From assembly GCF_029784165.1 (NCBI RefSeq), contig NC_073695.1:104588255-104652254 (forward strand): DNA of 64,000 bases, read 5' to 3'. A program made the position numbers and the translations under genes. The notes under the pieces were generated by a model. That model saw nothing but the letters and a program-made list of their open reading frames with translations, did no database searches and had not been told where the DNA came from. This DNA comes from Wyeomyia smithii. Taxonomy: Eukaryota; Arthropoda; Insecta; Diptera; Culicidae. Positions 47,997 through 58,370 of this stretch are shown in pieces; the first letter of the stretch is position 1, and each line of letters begins with the position of its first letter.

Positions 47997-49388
47997 ATGG
48001 ACGACATGCAGGTGCAACTTTTCCTGGAGGTGGAAACAAACGGGGAAGAAATTGAAATTTCTCCCATCAGCACACCCCTACCTTCCCCTGTGCCCTCCCC
48101 TTTGCCAAGTCCTGTACCAAGAGTACCGGAAATACGGGTAAAAGCTTACCCAGATGCCGCTGGCGGTCCCTACGTTGTTTTTTTCCGGCCCATAAAGAAG
48201 CCATTGAATATTATCCAAATTGGCAAAGACCTGGCAAAACATTTTTCGGCCGTAACCGAGATTACGAAGGTGAGGCCGAACAAACTGCGAGTTGTCGTGA
48301 GTAGCTTGAAGCAAGCAAACGAAATTGCTGGCTACGAGCTCTTCACGAGAGAGTATCGCGTGTACATCCCTGCCAAGGATGTAGAAATCGACGGTGTGGT
48401 TACCGAGGGGAATCTCACTGTCGATGACATTTTGCGTCATGGAGTTGGCTGCTTTAAAAACCCCTTGATGCAAAGTGTAAAGATACTGGATTGCAAGCAA
48501 TTGCATTCAGTATCCATCGAAGAAGGGAAGAAGAAATTCCTCCCTTCGGATTCCTTCCGAGTAACATTCGCCGGATCCGCGCTGCCGAACTACGTCCGCT
48601 TGGACAGGGTTCGTCTACCTGTACGCCTGTTCGTACCGCGGGTCATGCATTGCCAAAACTGTAAGCAGTTAGGTCACACAGCCACCTACTGCTGCAACAA
48701 GGCACGCTGTAGCAAGTGCGGAGGCAATCATGCTGAGAACGCTTGCAGTGGGGATACTGAAAAGTGTCTTTATTGCGAGGGAACTCGGCATGACCTTCCG
48801 GCATGTCCCGCGTACAAACAGCGCGAGGAAAAAATTAAGCGTTCCCTTAAGGAACGATCAAAGCGCTCTTTTGCAGAAATGCTTAAGAGGGCTGTGCCAC
48901 CCTCGACAGGAAACATCTTTTCCTTTTTGCCAACCGATGAGGGTACATCTGACGATCCCGTCGAAGGGTGTTCCTATGCCTTGCCAGAGGGATCTAGGAA
49001 GAGGAGAATGCTCAACTCTCCTAATCTTTCTCGTAAAGGTCGTAAGATAACCCCTAGCGGAATGACCAATAAGACAACACAAAAAGGAAGCGGTGAAGAA
49101 AAACCGAAGCAAGTACCCCCCGGTTTTAATTTCAAATCAAACCAGGAGTACCCACCGCTTCCTGGGGCACCAAAAACCCCTCGGGCACCCATTTCTCGAT
49201 CAGAAGACATAAAAGAAACAGGGTTCATAAAATTCTCTGATATTGTGGACTGGATATTTAAAACATTCAACATACCAGATCCCCTTCAAAACATTCTTCT
49301 TGCCCTTCTCCCAACAGTGAAAACCTTTTTGAAGCAACTCACAGCAACTTGGCCCCTCATTTCAGCTATCGTATCTTTCGATGACTAA
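47997..49388 (+). CDS. ORF1: Gag-like nucleic-acid-binding protein
   Basis: 463 residues. The N-terminus has a Pro/Ser spacer (residues 23-44, PLPSPVPSPLPSPVP). A folded region follows (about 47-210) of the kind seen as an RRM-like or PRE-type domain in I/R1 ORF1 proteins. Three zinc knuckles come next: CQNCKQLGHTATYC from residue 219 (CX2CX4HX4C), CSKCGGNHAENAC (CX2CX3HX4C) and CLYCEGTRHDLPAC from residue 257 (CX2CX4HX4C). The basic, Ser-rich tail is likely disordered. The role is binding element RNA in the ribonucleoprotein and chaperoning reverse transcription. The start ATG is the first after the C run, in CAAAATGG context. The stop overlaps the ORF2 start by 8 bases (ATGACTAA). Confidence 0.9.
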   Translation: MDDMQVQLFLEVETNGEEIEISPISTPLPSPVPSPLPSPVPRVPEIRVKAYPDAAGGPYVVFFRPIKKPLNIIQIGKDLAKHFSAVTEITKVRPNKLRVVVSSLKQANEIAGYELFTREYRVYIPAKDVEIDGVVTEGNLTVDDILRHGVGCFKNPLMQSVKILDCKQLHSVSIEEGKKKFLPSDSFRVTFAGSALPNYVRLDRVRLPVRLFVPRVMHCQNCKQLGHTATYCCNKARCSKCGGNHAENACSGDTEKCLYCEGTRHDLPACPAYKQREEKIKRSLKERSKRSFAEMLKRAVPPSTGNIFSFLPTDEGTSDDPVEGCSYALPEGSRKRRMLNSPNLSRKGRKITPSGMTNKTTQKGSGEEKPKQVPPGFNFKSNQEYPPLPGAPKTPRAPISRSEDIKETGFIKFSDIVDWIFKTFNIPDPLQNILLALLPTVKTFLKQLTATWPLISAIVSFDD

Positions 49389-52300
49389 TTCGTTGAAAGA
49401 GGTTAGGAATTTTGTCACTGTGTTACAGTGGAACTGCAGAAGTATCATCCCCAAATTTGATTTATTTTCACATTTGATAAACACATACAATTGTGATGCG
49501 TTCGCGCTTTGTGAAACTTTTCTCAATTCAAATGACCAACTTAATTTCCACGATTTTAACATCATTCGTCGAGATCGAGACTCACACGGTGGAGGGGTAC
49601 TTTTAGGGATCAAAAAGTGCTATTCTTTTTTCAGAATTGACCTCCCCTCGATCTCGAATATTGAAGTTGTTGCCATTCAAACGAATATGAATGGAAAAGA
49701 CCTTTGCCTTGTTTCGTTATATATTCCCCCATCCGCGCGGATTGAACAGAAGCAACTCCTTGATATAGCAGAATTGCTTCCCGCACCTTTTTTGATTTTG
49801 GGAGATTTTAACTCTCACTGTTCGCTATGGGGGTCGCTGTACGACGACAACCGATCTTCTTTAATCTGTAACTTGATCGACGACTTCAATATGACAGTTT
49901 TGAATACTGGGGAAGCGACACGCGTACCTAATCCTCCGGCACGTGAAAGCGTGCTTGACCTATCCCTCTGCTCGACATCACTAGCGTTAGATTGCCAGTG
50001 GAAAGTAATCAACGATCCCCACGGTAGTGATCATCTTCCAATCGTTATATCAATTGCTAATGGTTCAACTCCCCCGAACCCAATCAATATTTCCTACGAC
50101 CTTACACGTAATATTGATTGGAAGCGTTATGAGTCTATTATAGCGGAATCTATCGAGACTCACGAGGAACTTCCTCCGGAGGAAGAATACGCGTTCTTAG
50201 CTGGCTTGATAATCGACGCCGCGACGCAAGCTCAGACGAAACCGATACCCGGGGTAACGATTAGACAACGCCCTCCCAACAAATGGTGGGACAAAGAGTG
50301 CTCTGAGCTGTACGCGCGAAGGTCCGCGGCGTATAAGGACTACCGGGAGTACGGCACTGTCAACCTACTACGAAAGTACGAGGCACTGGGCAGGCAGATG
50401 AAGAGCTTAGTAAAGGCGAAAAAACGCGGGTACTGGCGGCGGTTCGTAAACGCGTTGTCGAGGGAAACAGCGATGAGCACTCTTTGGGATACCGCCAGGC
50501 GCATGCGGAACCGTGACGTTTCGAATGAGAGTGAGGAGTATTCAGATCGCTGGATACTCGATTTTGCCAAAAAGGTCTGTCCGGACTCTGTACCGGAACA
50601 GAAAACCTTTCGCGACGCGTTTATAGTAACTACGGAAGAGCCTCCATTTTCGATGTTGGAATTTTCAATGGCTCTCCTGTCGTGCAACAATAAGGCTCCA
50701 GGGTTAGATAGAATAAAATTCAACCTGTTGAAGAATCTACCCGACTCTGCAAAAAGACGCTTGTTGGACTTGTTCAACAAGTTTCTTGAGCTAAATATTG
50801 TTCCGCATGACTGGAGGGAGGTAAAAGTCATTGCTATTCGGAAACCCGGGAAACCTGCCTCTGATCACAATTCATATAGGCCGATTGCAATGCTCTCTTG
50901 CCTCCGGAAATTAATGGAGAAAATGATCCTCTTACGGTTAGACAAATGGGTCGAAACAAACGGTTTACTTTCAGATACTCAATTTGGCTTTCGCCGGGGC
51001 AAAGGGACGAACGATTGCCTAGCGTTGCTTTCTACTGAAATTCAACTCGCATTTGCTCGAAAAGAGCAAATGGCTTCTGCGTTCTTGGATATTAAGGGGG
51101 CTTTTGACTCTGTCTCTGTAGAAGTTTTAAGCGCGAAACTTCATTCGCAGGGACTTTCACTAAATTTGAATAACTTTTTGCTCAATCTGTTGTCAGAAAA
51201 GCATATGTATTTCTCACATGGCGATTCGACAACTTCCCGAATTAGTTACATGGGCCTTCCCCAGGGCTCATGTTTAAGTCCTCTCTTATATAATTTTTAC
51301 GTCAATGACATCGATGAATGTCTTGCAAATTCATGCACGCTAAGGCAACTTGCAGACGATAGCGTTGTATCCATTACTGGTAGCGAGGCTAGCGATCTGC
51401 AAGGACCATTGCAAGATACCTTAGACAATTTGTCTGAATGGGCTCTTAAGCTGGGTATCGAATTCTCTCCGGAGAAAACTGAGTTGGTCGTTTTTTCTAG
51501 GAAGCATAACCCAGCTCAGCTGCAGCTCCTACTAACGGGTAAAACGATCTCTCAGGTTTTAGTCGCTAAATATCTCGGGGTCTGGTTCGACTCTAAATGC
51601 ACCTGGGCTTGTCATATTAGGTATCTGACACGAAAATGCCAACAGAGGATTAATTTTCTTCGTACGATTACCGGAACCTGGTGGGGAGCCCACCCAGGAG
51701 ACCTTCTAAGGCTTTACCAAACAACGATATTGTCAGTTCTTGAGTACGGCTGTTTCTGCTTCCGCTCCGCCGCGAACACGCACATTATAAAATTAGAGAG
51801 AATACAATATCGTTGTTTGCGTATTGCCTTGGGTTGCATGCAGTCGACCCATACGATGAGTCTTGAAGTGTTAGCGGGTATTCTTCCGTTGAAACATCGT
51901 TTTTGGAATCTCTCTTACCGGTTGCTAATTCGATGCACAGTTAGGAACCCATTAGTAATTGAAAATTTCGAGAGGTTGGTCGACCTTCAATTTCAATCCA
52001 GATTTATGACTTTATATTTTGACTATATGGCTCAAGATATTAATCCTTCTTCATACGATTCCTCCAATGTCGCACTTTTAGATACTTCTAATAATGCTAT
52101 ATTTTTCGACACCACCATGAAACAAGACATTTCTGGTATCCCGGATCAATTGCGACCCCAAGAGATCCCTAAGATTTTTTCGAATAAGTTCAAACATGTT
52201 AGTTATGATAAAAGGTTTTACACTGACGGATCTAATCTAGATGAGTCCACTGGCTTCGGTGTTTTCCACGAAAATTTTACCGCCTCCTACAAACTCGATG

Positions 52301-53064
52301 CTCCTGCTTCCGTGTACGTCGCAGAACTTGCTGCTATTCAGTACTCTCTTGGAATCATCGAAACCCTACCCACAGACCACTACTTCATCTTCACAGACAG
52401 TCTCAGTGCCATTGAGGCTCTGCGATCGATGAAGCCTGTGAAGCACACCCCGTATTTCCTGGGGAAAATACGGTGGTTTTTAAGTGCTTTAACAGATAAA
52501 AATTACCGGGTTACCTTAGCGTGGGTCCCTTCTCATTGCTCGATTCCGGGTAACGAAAAGGCTGACTCTTTAGCTAAGGTGGGTGCTATTGATGGCGATA
52601 TTTATGAAAGACCAATTGCTTATGATGAATTTTATAGCATTTTGCGTCAGAGAACACTCAACAGTTGGCAATCATCATGGAACTCAGATGAACTGGGACG
52701 GTGGCTACATTCCATTTTTCCTAAGGTATCGACGAAAGCATGGTTCAAGGGGTTGGATGTAGGTCGGGACTTCATTCGCGTGATGTCTAGACTTATGTCC
52801 AATCACTGCACGTTAAACACGCATCTCTTTCGTATAGGGCTTGTAGACAGTAATCACTGCGTTTGTGGCGATGGCTACCATGACATCGAGCATGTTGTTT
52901 GGTCGTGTACCGAATACTGTGATGTTAGGTCCGAGCTTATAGATTCCCTTCGGGCCCGAGGAAAACAACCGAACGTACCCGTTAGAGACATTCTGGGAAG
53001 CGGTGATCTCCAGTACATGACACAGTTATACTGCTTTCTGAAAAACGCTGACATTAAAATTTAA
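49381..53064 (+). CDS. ORF2: endonuclease-reverse transcriptase-RNase H
   Basis: 1227 residues, uninterrupted. APE-type endonuclease, residues 1 to about 235: QWNCRSI, CETF, GDFNSH (Asp142) and SDHLP (His218) keep the catalytic set. Reverse transcriptase, about 465-735: motif A FLDIKGAFDSV (Asp570), LPQGSCLSPLLYNFYVND from 625, and active site LADDS (Asp659, Asp660) with Leu instead of the usual Phe/Tyr at the first position. RNase H, about 940-1070, with all acidic residues: YTDGS (Asp949), VAELAA (Glu982), FTDSLSA (Asp1006), EKADSLA (Asp1062). A C-terminal zinc motif CVCGDGYHDIEHVVWSC spans 1160-1176. It nicks target DNA and primes cDNA synthesis. It starts inside the ORF1 stop, suggesting coupled re-initiation. 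Confidence 0.93.
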   Translation: MTNSLKEVRNFVTVLQWNCRSIIPKFDLFSHLINTYNCDAFALCETFLNSNDQLNFHDFNIIRRDRDSHGGGVLLGIKKCYSFFRIDLPSISNIEVVAIQTNMNGKDLCLVSLYIPPSARIEQKQLLDIAELLPAPFLILGDFNSHCSLWGSLYDDNRSSLICNLIDDFNMTVLNTGEATRVPNPPARESVLDLSLCSTSLALDCQWKVINDPHGSDHLPIVISIANGSTPPNPINISYDLTRNIDWKRYESIIAESIETHEELPPEEEYAFLAGLIIDAATQAQTKPIPGVTIRQRPPNKWWDKECSELYARRSAAYKDYREYGTVNLLRKYEALGRQMKSLVKAKKRGYWRRFVNALSRETAMSTLWDTARRMRNRDVSNESEEYSDRWILDFAKKVCPDSVPEQKTFRDAFIVTTEEPPFSMLEFSMALLSCNNKAPGLDRIKFNLLKNLPDSAKRRLLDLFNKFLELNIVPHDWREVKVIAIRKPGKPASDHNSYRPIAMLSCLRKLMEKMILLRLDKWVETNGLLSDTQFGFRRGKGTNDCLALLSTEIQLAFARKEQMASAFLDIKGAFDSVSVEVLSAKLHSQGLSLNLNNFLLNLLSEKHMYFSHGDSTTSRISYMGLPQGSCLSPLLYNFYVNDIDECLANSCTLRQLADDSVVSITGSEASDLQGPLQDTLDNLSEWALKLGIEFSPEKTELVVFSRKHNPAQLQLLLTGKTISQVLVAKYLGVWFDSKCTWACHIRYLTRKCQQRINFLRTITGTWWGAHPGDLLRLYQTTILSVLEYGCFCFRSAANTHIIKLERIQYRCLRIALGCMQSTHTMSLEVLAGILPLKHRFWNLSYRLLIRCTVRNPLVIENFERLVDLQFQSRFMTLYFDYMAQDINPSSYDSSNVALLDTSNNAIFFDTTMKQDISGIPDQLRPQEIPKIFSNKFKHVSYDKRFYTDGSNLDESTGFGVFHENFTASYKLDAPASVYVAELAAIQYSLGIIETLPTDHYFIFTDSLSAIEALRSMKPVKHTPYFLGKIRWFLSALTDKNYRVTLAWVPSHCSIPGNEKADSLAKVGAIDGDIYERPIAYDEFYSILRQRTLNSWQSSWNSDELGRWLHSIFPKVSTKAWFKGLDVGRDFIRVMSRLMSNHCTLNTHLFRIGLVDSNHCVCGDGYHDIEHVVWSCTEYCDVRSELIDSLRARGKQPNVPVRDILGSGDLQYMTQLYCFLKNADIKI

Positions 53065-53384
53065 AATTTTCTTTGTCTATTTGTCAGATTAAGGATACAA
53101 ATATGCTATGCTGAAGACACGGAAACGAAGAGCCCGCAACTATGCTTACACAAATATTTTGAACCCACAACAAACAAGAATACAATTGCTCTACCAGTTG
53201 AAAAACAAAGTTCCAAAATAGTTTTAAGTCAAAATTGTATCTCCCCTCCTCTCACCTTAAATCCCCACTAGCTCGTAGTCGGCCGCGAGAATAAAGAAAA
53301 GGCCTCCCTCTTTTCCCTGCTAACGTAGAATTAAAACGAATTGTACTTGGCTCAGTAAAACAGAAAATGTATCGTGCCGTGTCA

Positions 53385-53414
53385 AATAAACTAATTTAAA
53401 ACTAAAAAAAAAAA
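53385..53414 (+). terminator. Poly(A) signal and A-tail of retrotransposon
   Basis: AATAAA at 53385-53390 is followed 13 bases later by the terminal A run (53404-53414). The last three A may belong to the target duplication. This is a standard polyadenylated LINE end, unlike the TAA-repeat tail of the Drosophila I factor. Confidence 0.8.
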
Positions 53415-53423
53415 CCTGACGAT

Positions 53424-53619
53424 AATAGAGCCTCGTTTTAGTCGACCATTTTTGATCTTGCTGAAACCTTGTACATATTTTGTTCAATTGACGTATGCGT
53501 TGAAAATGGACTCTTTTCGGATGGTGATAAAAAAATAACTAAGACAGCTAATCGAGTTTGATGAATTTCCCATGGAAGGTAATCATGTTAGCTTCCACGC
53601 AAAAAATATACCCTTGAAT
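53424..53619. other. Short unique spacer, nothing seen
   Basis: Flanking DNA between the retrotransposon and mariner copy A, without an open frame or repeat that I can identify. Confidence 0.5.
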
Positions 53620-53699
53620 GCCTTCCGGCAGTTAACCGGAACATCCGCCATGGCGGACGAAAACATGCGTGTAGGCATGTAATTTACTTATTTCGTCGT

Positions 53700-54189
53700 T
53701 CAATTTATCAATTCCTCCTCAGTTTTCGCGACAAAATTGTTGGGGTAGATCTTACGCCTCAGGCTTGGCCAGAAATCCTCGATGGGACGCAACTTGGGGA
53801 CGTTGGGCGGGTCCGCCAATATGGGTACCACATCGATATTCAGCAGCACCAAACGATCGCTTCGAGTAGTGGGCCGACGCCAGATCTGGGCAAAACAACG
53901 CATCTTCGGCCTTTCGGTATTTCTTGATGAACGACGCAACTTCCGGCAGGCACTTCATACTATAAATTTGCCCGTTCAACCACAGTAGCACCTTCTTGGG
54001 GAACTTGGTTTGTGAAACAAACCTCAACTCGGTGTTCACTTCCTTCGTGGGGGAGGTAAAATACGAAGTGCTCTGCCAGTCGTTGCCATCCAGGGTGTGA
54101 CAGGTCTCGTCATCCATCACCACTGCTACGTCGTGATTTGCTGGGAAAATCGACTTGCCCATCTTATTCAGCCGCTGTCGCTGCGTCAT
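53700..54189 (-). pseudogene. Mariner transposase catalytic domain, copy A
   Basis: The minus strand reads VVMDDETCHTLDG (first catalytic Asp, within MDDET), KVLLWLNGQIYSM and LFCPDLASAHYSK (second Asp at 53884-53886). In a shifted frame, VPKLRPIEDFWPSLRRKIYP follows, giving the third acidic residue as Glu at 53778-53780. Asp-Asp-Glu with about 35-37 intervening residues fits ITmD37E. A frameshift between the second Asp and the Glu block kills it. It continues upstream (higher coordinates) across the MITE into the DNA-binding half. Confidence 0.85.
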
Positions 54190-54235
54190 TACCTGTAGCT
54201 CTGAGATAAGTGGACGGGACTACTGCTTCCTGACA

Positions 54236-55278
54236 CCCAAGCAACAATTGAAACATCATAAAAAAATAAATTGTGATCATTTGTGAATGAAATTCCGAGG
54301 TTTTAAGAAACATTTTTTGTTACTACGATGAAATTGTTAAGATACAAGCAACAACTAAAGTTGCATCGCTGCTTCAATAAACTTTACACCAACAACGTAA
54401 TTCGCGAGGTTGGATTTGTTGTTGAAACGTGTAAACGGCATTTGAAAACCTAACCTTCACTGAATAGATCTAGTGGGTGGAGCATATAAGTTGCCAACGT
54501 GATGCTTGCGAGATACACAAAACAAACACACAACAATACTTCTAAAAGTTGCTGTCATGTTCTTAAGCTATGTAACAGCAACTTTTGTTCGATCGTTTGT
54601 CTCATATTTGTTTTTTTAAATGAGGTTATTTACTGCGTTGTAACTTTTGGATACTTGGATTAGAGGTCGTCCGAACAGTGATGAAGGTCTCTAAAACGAA
54701 ATGAAAAAAAAAATTGCTTTGAATTTCATTATCACGCTGAGATGCTGATGAATTAAAGAAGCAGAATTTAAAACTAAGAATGAGCATAAGCATGATAAGG
54801 GAAGCAAAATTAAAAACTGAGCCATAAACTTGCAAGTGTTTCTACAGCAAATAACATAAATAAACGAGAAAATTGAATAAAAATTGATAACTGGAGTTGG
54901 ATCCTTACCAAATTTCAAGAAATAATCAAAGATAAATCGCTATACAGACTTTCCCATTCTGACCATTTGACAATCTTATTACAACGCCATGTAGCTGCTA
55001 TTTCACCCTAATTGCTGCTACGATACATCTTCGTTGCTGAAATTTGACCATGCAGCATTTATCATGTTGTTATCAAATTCCACACATAAGTTCATACAAA
55101 TTGTTATTTCATTCTTGAAACTTGTGATGAAACCTTGAAAATGTTGCAATTGGCTCCGCCTCCTGCGCTTTTTTGTCATTGTATAAGAAACTGAGATGTA
55201 GCTGCAACTTAGTTTCGCATAAAAATTTGTTGCTGTGATGCACAAAGTTCATAATCGAAACAAATTTTGCTGCTTGGG
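54236..55278. mobile_element. 1.04-kb inverted-repeat element inside mariner A
   Basis: Ends are inverted repeats: CCCAAGCAACAA on the left and CCCAAGCAGCAA on the complement of the right. They are flanked by CA on both sides (54234-54235, 55279-55280). The uninterrupted site exists in mariner copy B as CTTCCTGACATGTATG near 35.74 kb, which fixes the insertion borders to the base. The interior repeats AAGTTGC/GCAACTT words (about 54.36, 54.49, 54.55, 54.57 and 55.21 kb). Minus frames of 69-75 codons inside have no recognisable domain, so it is probably non-autonomous. Confidence 0.8.
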
Positions 55279-55282
55279 CATG

Positions 55283-55566
55283 TATGTATATGTTCACCAG
55301 GTACTTTTTTACCGACCTCCCGGCCAAGCGCACGCAGCGATGTAGCTACTTTTCCCTTGGTCTTCTTCTCCAGCATCCCTTGGAGCTTCTTAACGCTCAG
55401 GGTCATCGGCCGCCCGGAACCGGGCTTTCTTTCAATGCTCCGATTGTTGTCCAATAGTGCCAAGATCTTGTAAATGCCGGAACGGGCGTATCCGGTGTCC
55501 AGGAGCTGCCGCATGATGTCCTTTTTCGACGCGACGGACGCACAGTAGCTTCACTGTTTTCGCCAT
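55283..55566 (-). pseudogene. Mariner transposase DNA-binding half, copy A
   Basis: From ATG at 55566 (minus) the start MAKTVKLL is visible. A frame change leads into LLDTGYARSGIYKILALLDN, a helix-turn-helix typical of Tc1/mariner. Then NRSIERKPGSGRP carries the GRPR-like linker, and VKKLQGMLEKKTKGKVATSL leads to LRALGREVG, the start of the second helix-turn-helix. The frame then runs into the inserted element near 55.28 kb. It binds the element's own ends in intact relatives; here it is broken. Confidence 0.8.
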
Positions 55567-55724
55567 CACAGTTAGAGTTCGACTGATAGAGCTATCAATT
55601 TTTTTTTGCTGACTGATGGGTTAATATGATTGATGCTGCATGCGTATTTTAGTCAGTGCGTGTGAAGGTGAACCCATGAAAAATCGTCAAATTTTGTCCT
55701 TTTTTTTAACGCGAACGTTAGTAT

Positions 55725-57900
55725 TTTTTGACCTCAACTTATTTTTGAAAAGGGTTTATGTGAATATGGTATTGAAGATAACAAATATTTCTAGAGCCAG
55801 CACGATCTGTTCAATTGGTGTTACATCTTCGGCAAAGTGGTAGATATTAATTATGTCTTTCCTAAAAACTATACAACGTGAAAAAAATTGGTTTCCGAGT
55901 AAAAAATAAAAAAAGATTTGTTCTCGAAAAGCTCCTTTTTACAAAATCTATTTTTTTCAAGTACTAGTTTTTTAAAGTACTAGTAAAGGTTAGCTAAACA
56001 ATAAAGTTGATGATCATGGAAAGTTCACTGCCCATTTTTTCGAATTGCTCTGCTAATTATCTTCAAAAACGCCAAAGAATTTCGCTGGGAATTTCTGCTT
56101 GTAGAAAAAGCTTCTCTCTGAAGCCGCAGATGATTCCTCTGTTCATTCATCCATCAACTTTAAATTCAACAGCTACCGACTCCACTCAGAAATTATGATT
56201 ACAATATGTAAACAATTCGAAGCAAAAAAATAGTCCATTTCACAAATCTTTCATAATTCAAATACCTTTGAGTTTCGCCGTTTTTCAGTTACATTTTTTT
56301 ATTGTATAGATTCATAGACCTCGTGAAAACCATATATGTTATTAGCGATTAGACAGTGACCTCGGATTGATGGTAAAATAGTACCGGAGAAAGCCATAGC
56401 ACTACCGCTACGCATAGTTAAAAAACGAGAAAAAAAAATCTTCTTCAAAGGAGAAGCCATCGATGGTCATCAAAATTCTGTGGTGCCAAAGCAATTATAT
56501 TGTATGGAGGTGAGCACTGAAATAAAGTAAAAAACGTGGATGGGCAGACTGAATTGCATTAACGTCTACTTTTCTACCCTCTATTTTCGAGTATGATTCG
56601 ATCATGGTCATTTATTCGTGTATAAAGAGCCGAAGAAAATAATAATCACCATGTTTCCATTGCCACCCAGAAGCACATAAAACACTTATACCGAAAACAG
56701 CTCGCGTTTACGCAAAAGACGTCGTTGTGTTTGAGCCACAATCAAAGTTAGCAGTTAAACGTAATTTTTTGTTACCAAATTGATTAAATCAAGTCTTTAA
56801 AACGTTCTGCTAACAGCACGTACTCATGGAAGCATATAGGTGCTGTAGCTTCGATCAAAGGTTTATGTTTCAAAAAAATTTCAAAGGAAAGAATCAATTT
56901 TGATAGTGAGTTCAGAATTTCTGGTCTTGTTTATTGAGTTTTCGTTTTCACTATTTCAACATAACAAAATTTGGATCACTAATTTTTCCTTACTATCAAC
57001 CAAAATATATTTTTCTTGCCCGTACAGAATAAAGTCGAGCTTTTTTTTACCGGCATAAAATCATGAATCATGCTTAATAAGGCATTGAAGATCAATCAAC
57101 CCATATGAGCGGACAAGCGAGAGTAGAATATTTTACAGACCGTCCACGGAGCCCTTGAACTGGGATGTCAGGCTGATCGATGCTGCATGCATCGCGAAGG
57201 TGCTGATCATTATTGAATAATGCCGACGAAACCAATCGCTTTTCTCATGCCCGTACCTTCGCTAACAACTAACGGTTCACGGTGAATCTGTTCGGCCGGA
57301 AAAGTAGGATCGGTAGCATAGCTAATATTGGTAATAGGAACATGTTTCATAACGTTCCATTCGCGTTGCTTTTAGGAGAGCATATAATGATGTAGGAAAT
57401 GCTGCTAGAAAATGATCAGACCAACGCACTTCAACATATTTTGATTTGATGGGCGGACAGAATCTGTTTTCAATATTTTGAAAGAATAATAGACACGACA
57501 AAATAGCAGTTCAAGGCTATAGTTATGTAGGGTTCGTGCAGACTTGAACCGAGTTCTATTATAAATTATGGTTTGTCATAATATAAGCTTTCGTTTTCTG
57601 ATATCCATAACAAACGGAGATTTCTACAGTTCTATTAATAATCATTCATGTTTTTTATCACTAAGAAACTATCTACCTCACTTAACTGCGGAAGCAATTA
57701 CAATCTTTAAATGAAAAAAAAAAAAAATACATATATGTAATAGTGTTGATATGTCACAGTTTGTGGCAGAACATACAATATAAATTCTGAATAAATATTA
57801 GTAATTAATTAATTCATCACGAAACATTCCCCCTATTAAAAAAAAGATTACTGCCAAACTCGATGAATACAGATCAATACCGTTAACACTAACTCCTCCC
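55725..57900. other. Non-coding DNA, no gene recognised
   Basis: A dispersed-repeat segment at about 55.74-56.03 kb resembles 46.70-47.06 kb. Frames at 55640-55843 and 56007-56198 are short and unsupported. An A run lies near 57.72 kb. Confidence 0.4.
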
Positions 57901-58370
57901 TATACCACAATAGATCAAATAATGGTTCAGTATCCTACAAGGGAGAAGAACTCCTCCCTATGGTACTTGTGGATGATGCACAAGACTCCTCGGTCTTTAG
58001 CAACGGCGAGTGTTATTAATATGACTGAGAACTCCTTCATGTGGCCAGTAACGTTTACGATCATTACATCATACATTATGAATTTAAAACAATTGAAATT
58101 TTGAAAAATCACGACGTATAGAATCCTCCGATTCTTAGTGCTGTCAGAAACACCATAAACCTTAAAATGCGTCTGGGTGAGGAATTCCAGTCAATCCACG
58201 CGTTCAATCGGTAGAGGAAACGATAAAATATGTAACAACTAGAATACTTGATTTAAATAAAAGCCAATAACCTGGCTGCCGCATTTTTCCGTAATCTCGA
58301 TCAACGAGCTTAACGGTTTCCTCTTGTAGTTTGAAGCTTCCCGTCTTGTTCTGTCGATAAACCACTTCTA

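Larger units (their letters stand above)
47260..53414 (+). mobile_element. Full-length I-like non-LTR retrotransposon
   Basis: A 6.15-kb element with all expected parts: a 5' end CATTCG with internal promoter, a 737-base leader, two overlapping ORFs without stops or frameshifts, AATAAA at 53385-53390, and a terminal poly(A) of about 11 bases. It is flanked by CCTGACGAT at 47251-47259 and 53415-53423, extendable to 12 bp as AAACCTGACGAT. A second ORF with endonuclease, RT and RNase H places it in the I/LOA/R1-related group. Wording of the RT and C-terminal regions is closest to mosquito I-clade (MosquI-like) elements as I recall them; clade assignment is inference. Intact ORFs, long tail and perfect target duplication suggest a young, possibly competent copy. 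Confidence 0.9.
53620..55718 (-). mobile_element. Mariner (ITmD37E-like) copy A, split by insertion
   Basis: The minus-strand element is about 1.06 kb once the 54236-55278 insertion is removed. The right end CGCGAACGT is followed by TA at 55719-55720. The left part shares GCCTTCCGGCAGTTAACCG with copy B at 35340. It encodes the two halves of a Tc1/mariner transposase listed separately. The left terminus and a matching terminal inverted repeat could not be fixed, so the left boundary is where similarity between copies A and B starts. Confidence 0.75.

Noticed and set aside
48078..48506. 142-codon minus-strand frame opposite ORF1
   Set aside because: Shadow of the ORF1 coding strand; no independent support. 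The same applies to other reverse and out-of-frame stretches over 47997-53064.
53620..53660. Left terminal inverted repeat of mariner (CCGGCAGTTAACCGG, CCGCCATGGCGG)
   Set aside because: These are local palindromes; they do not match the complement of the right end, so no terminal repeat is claimed.
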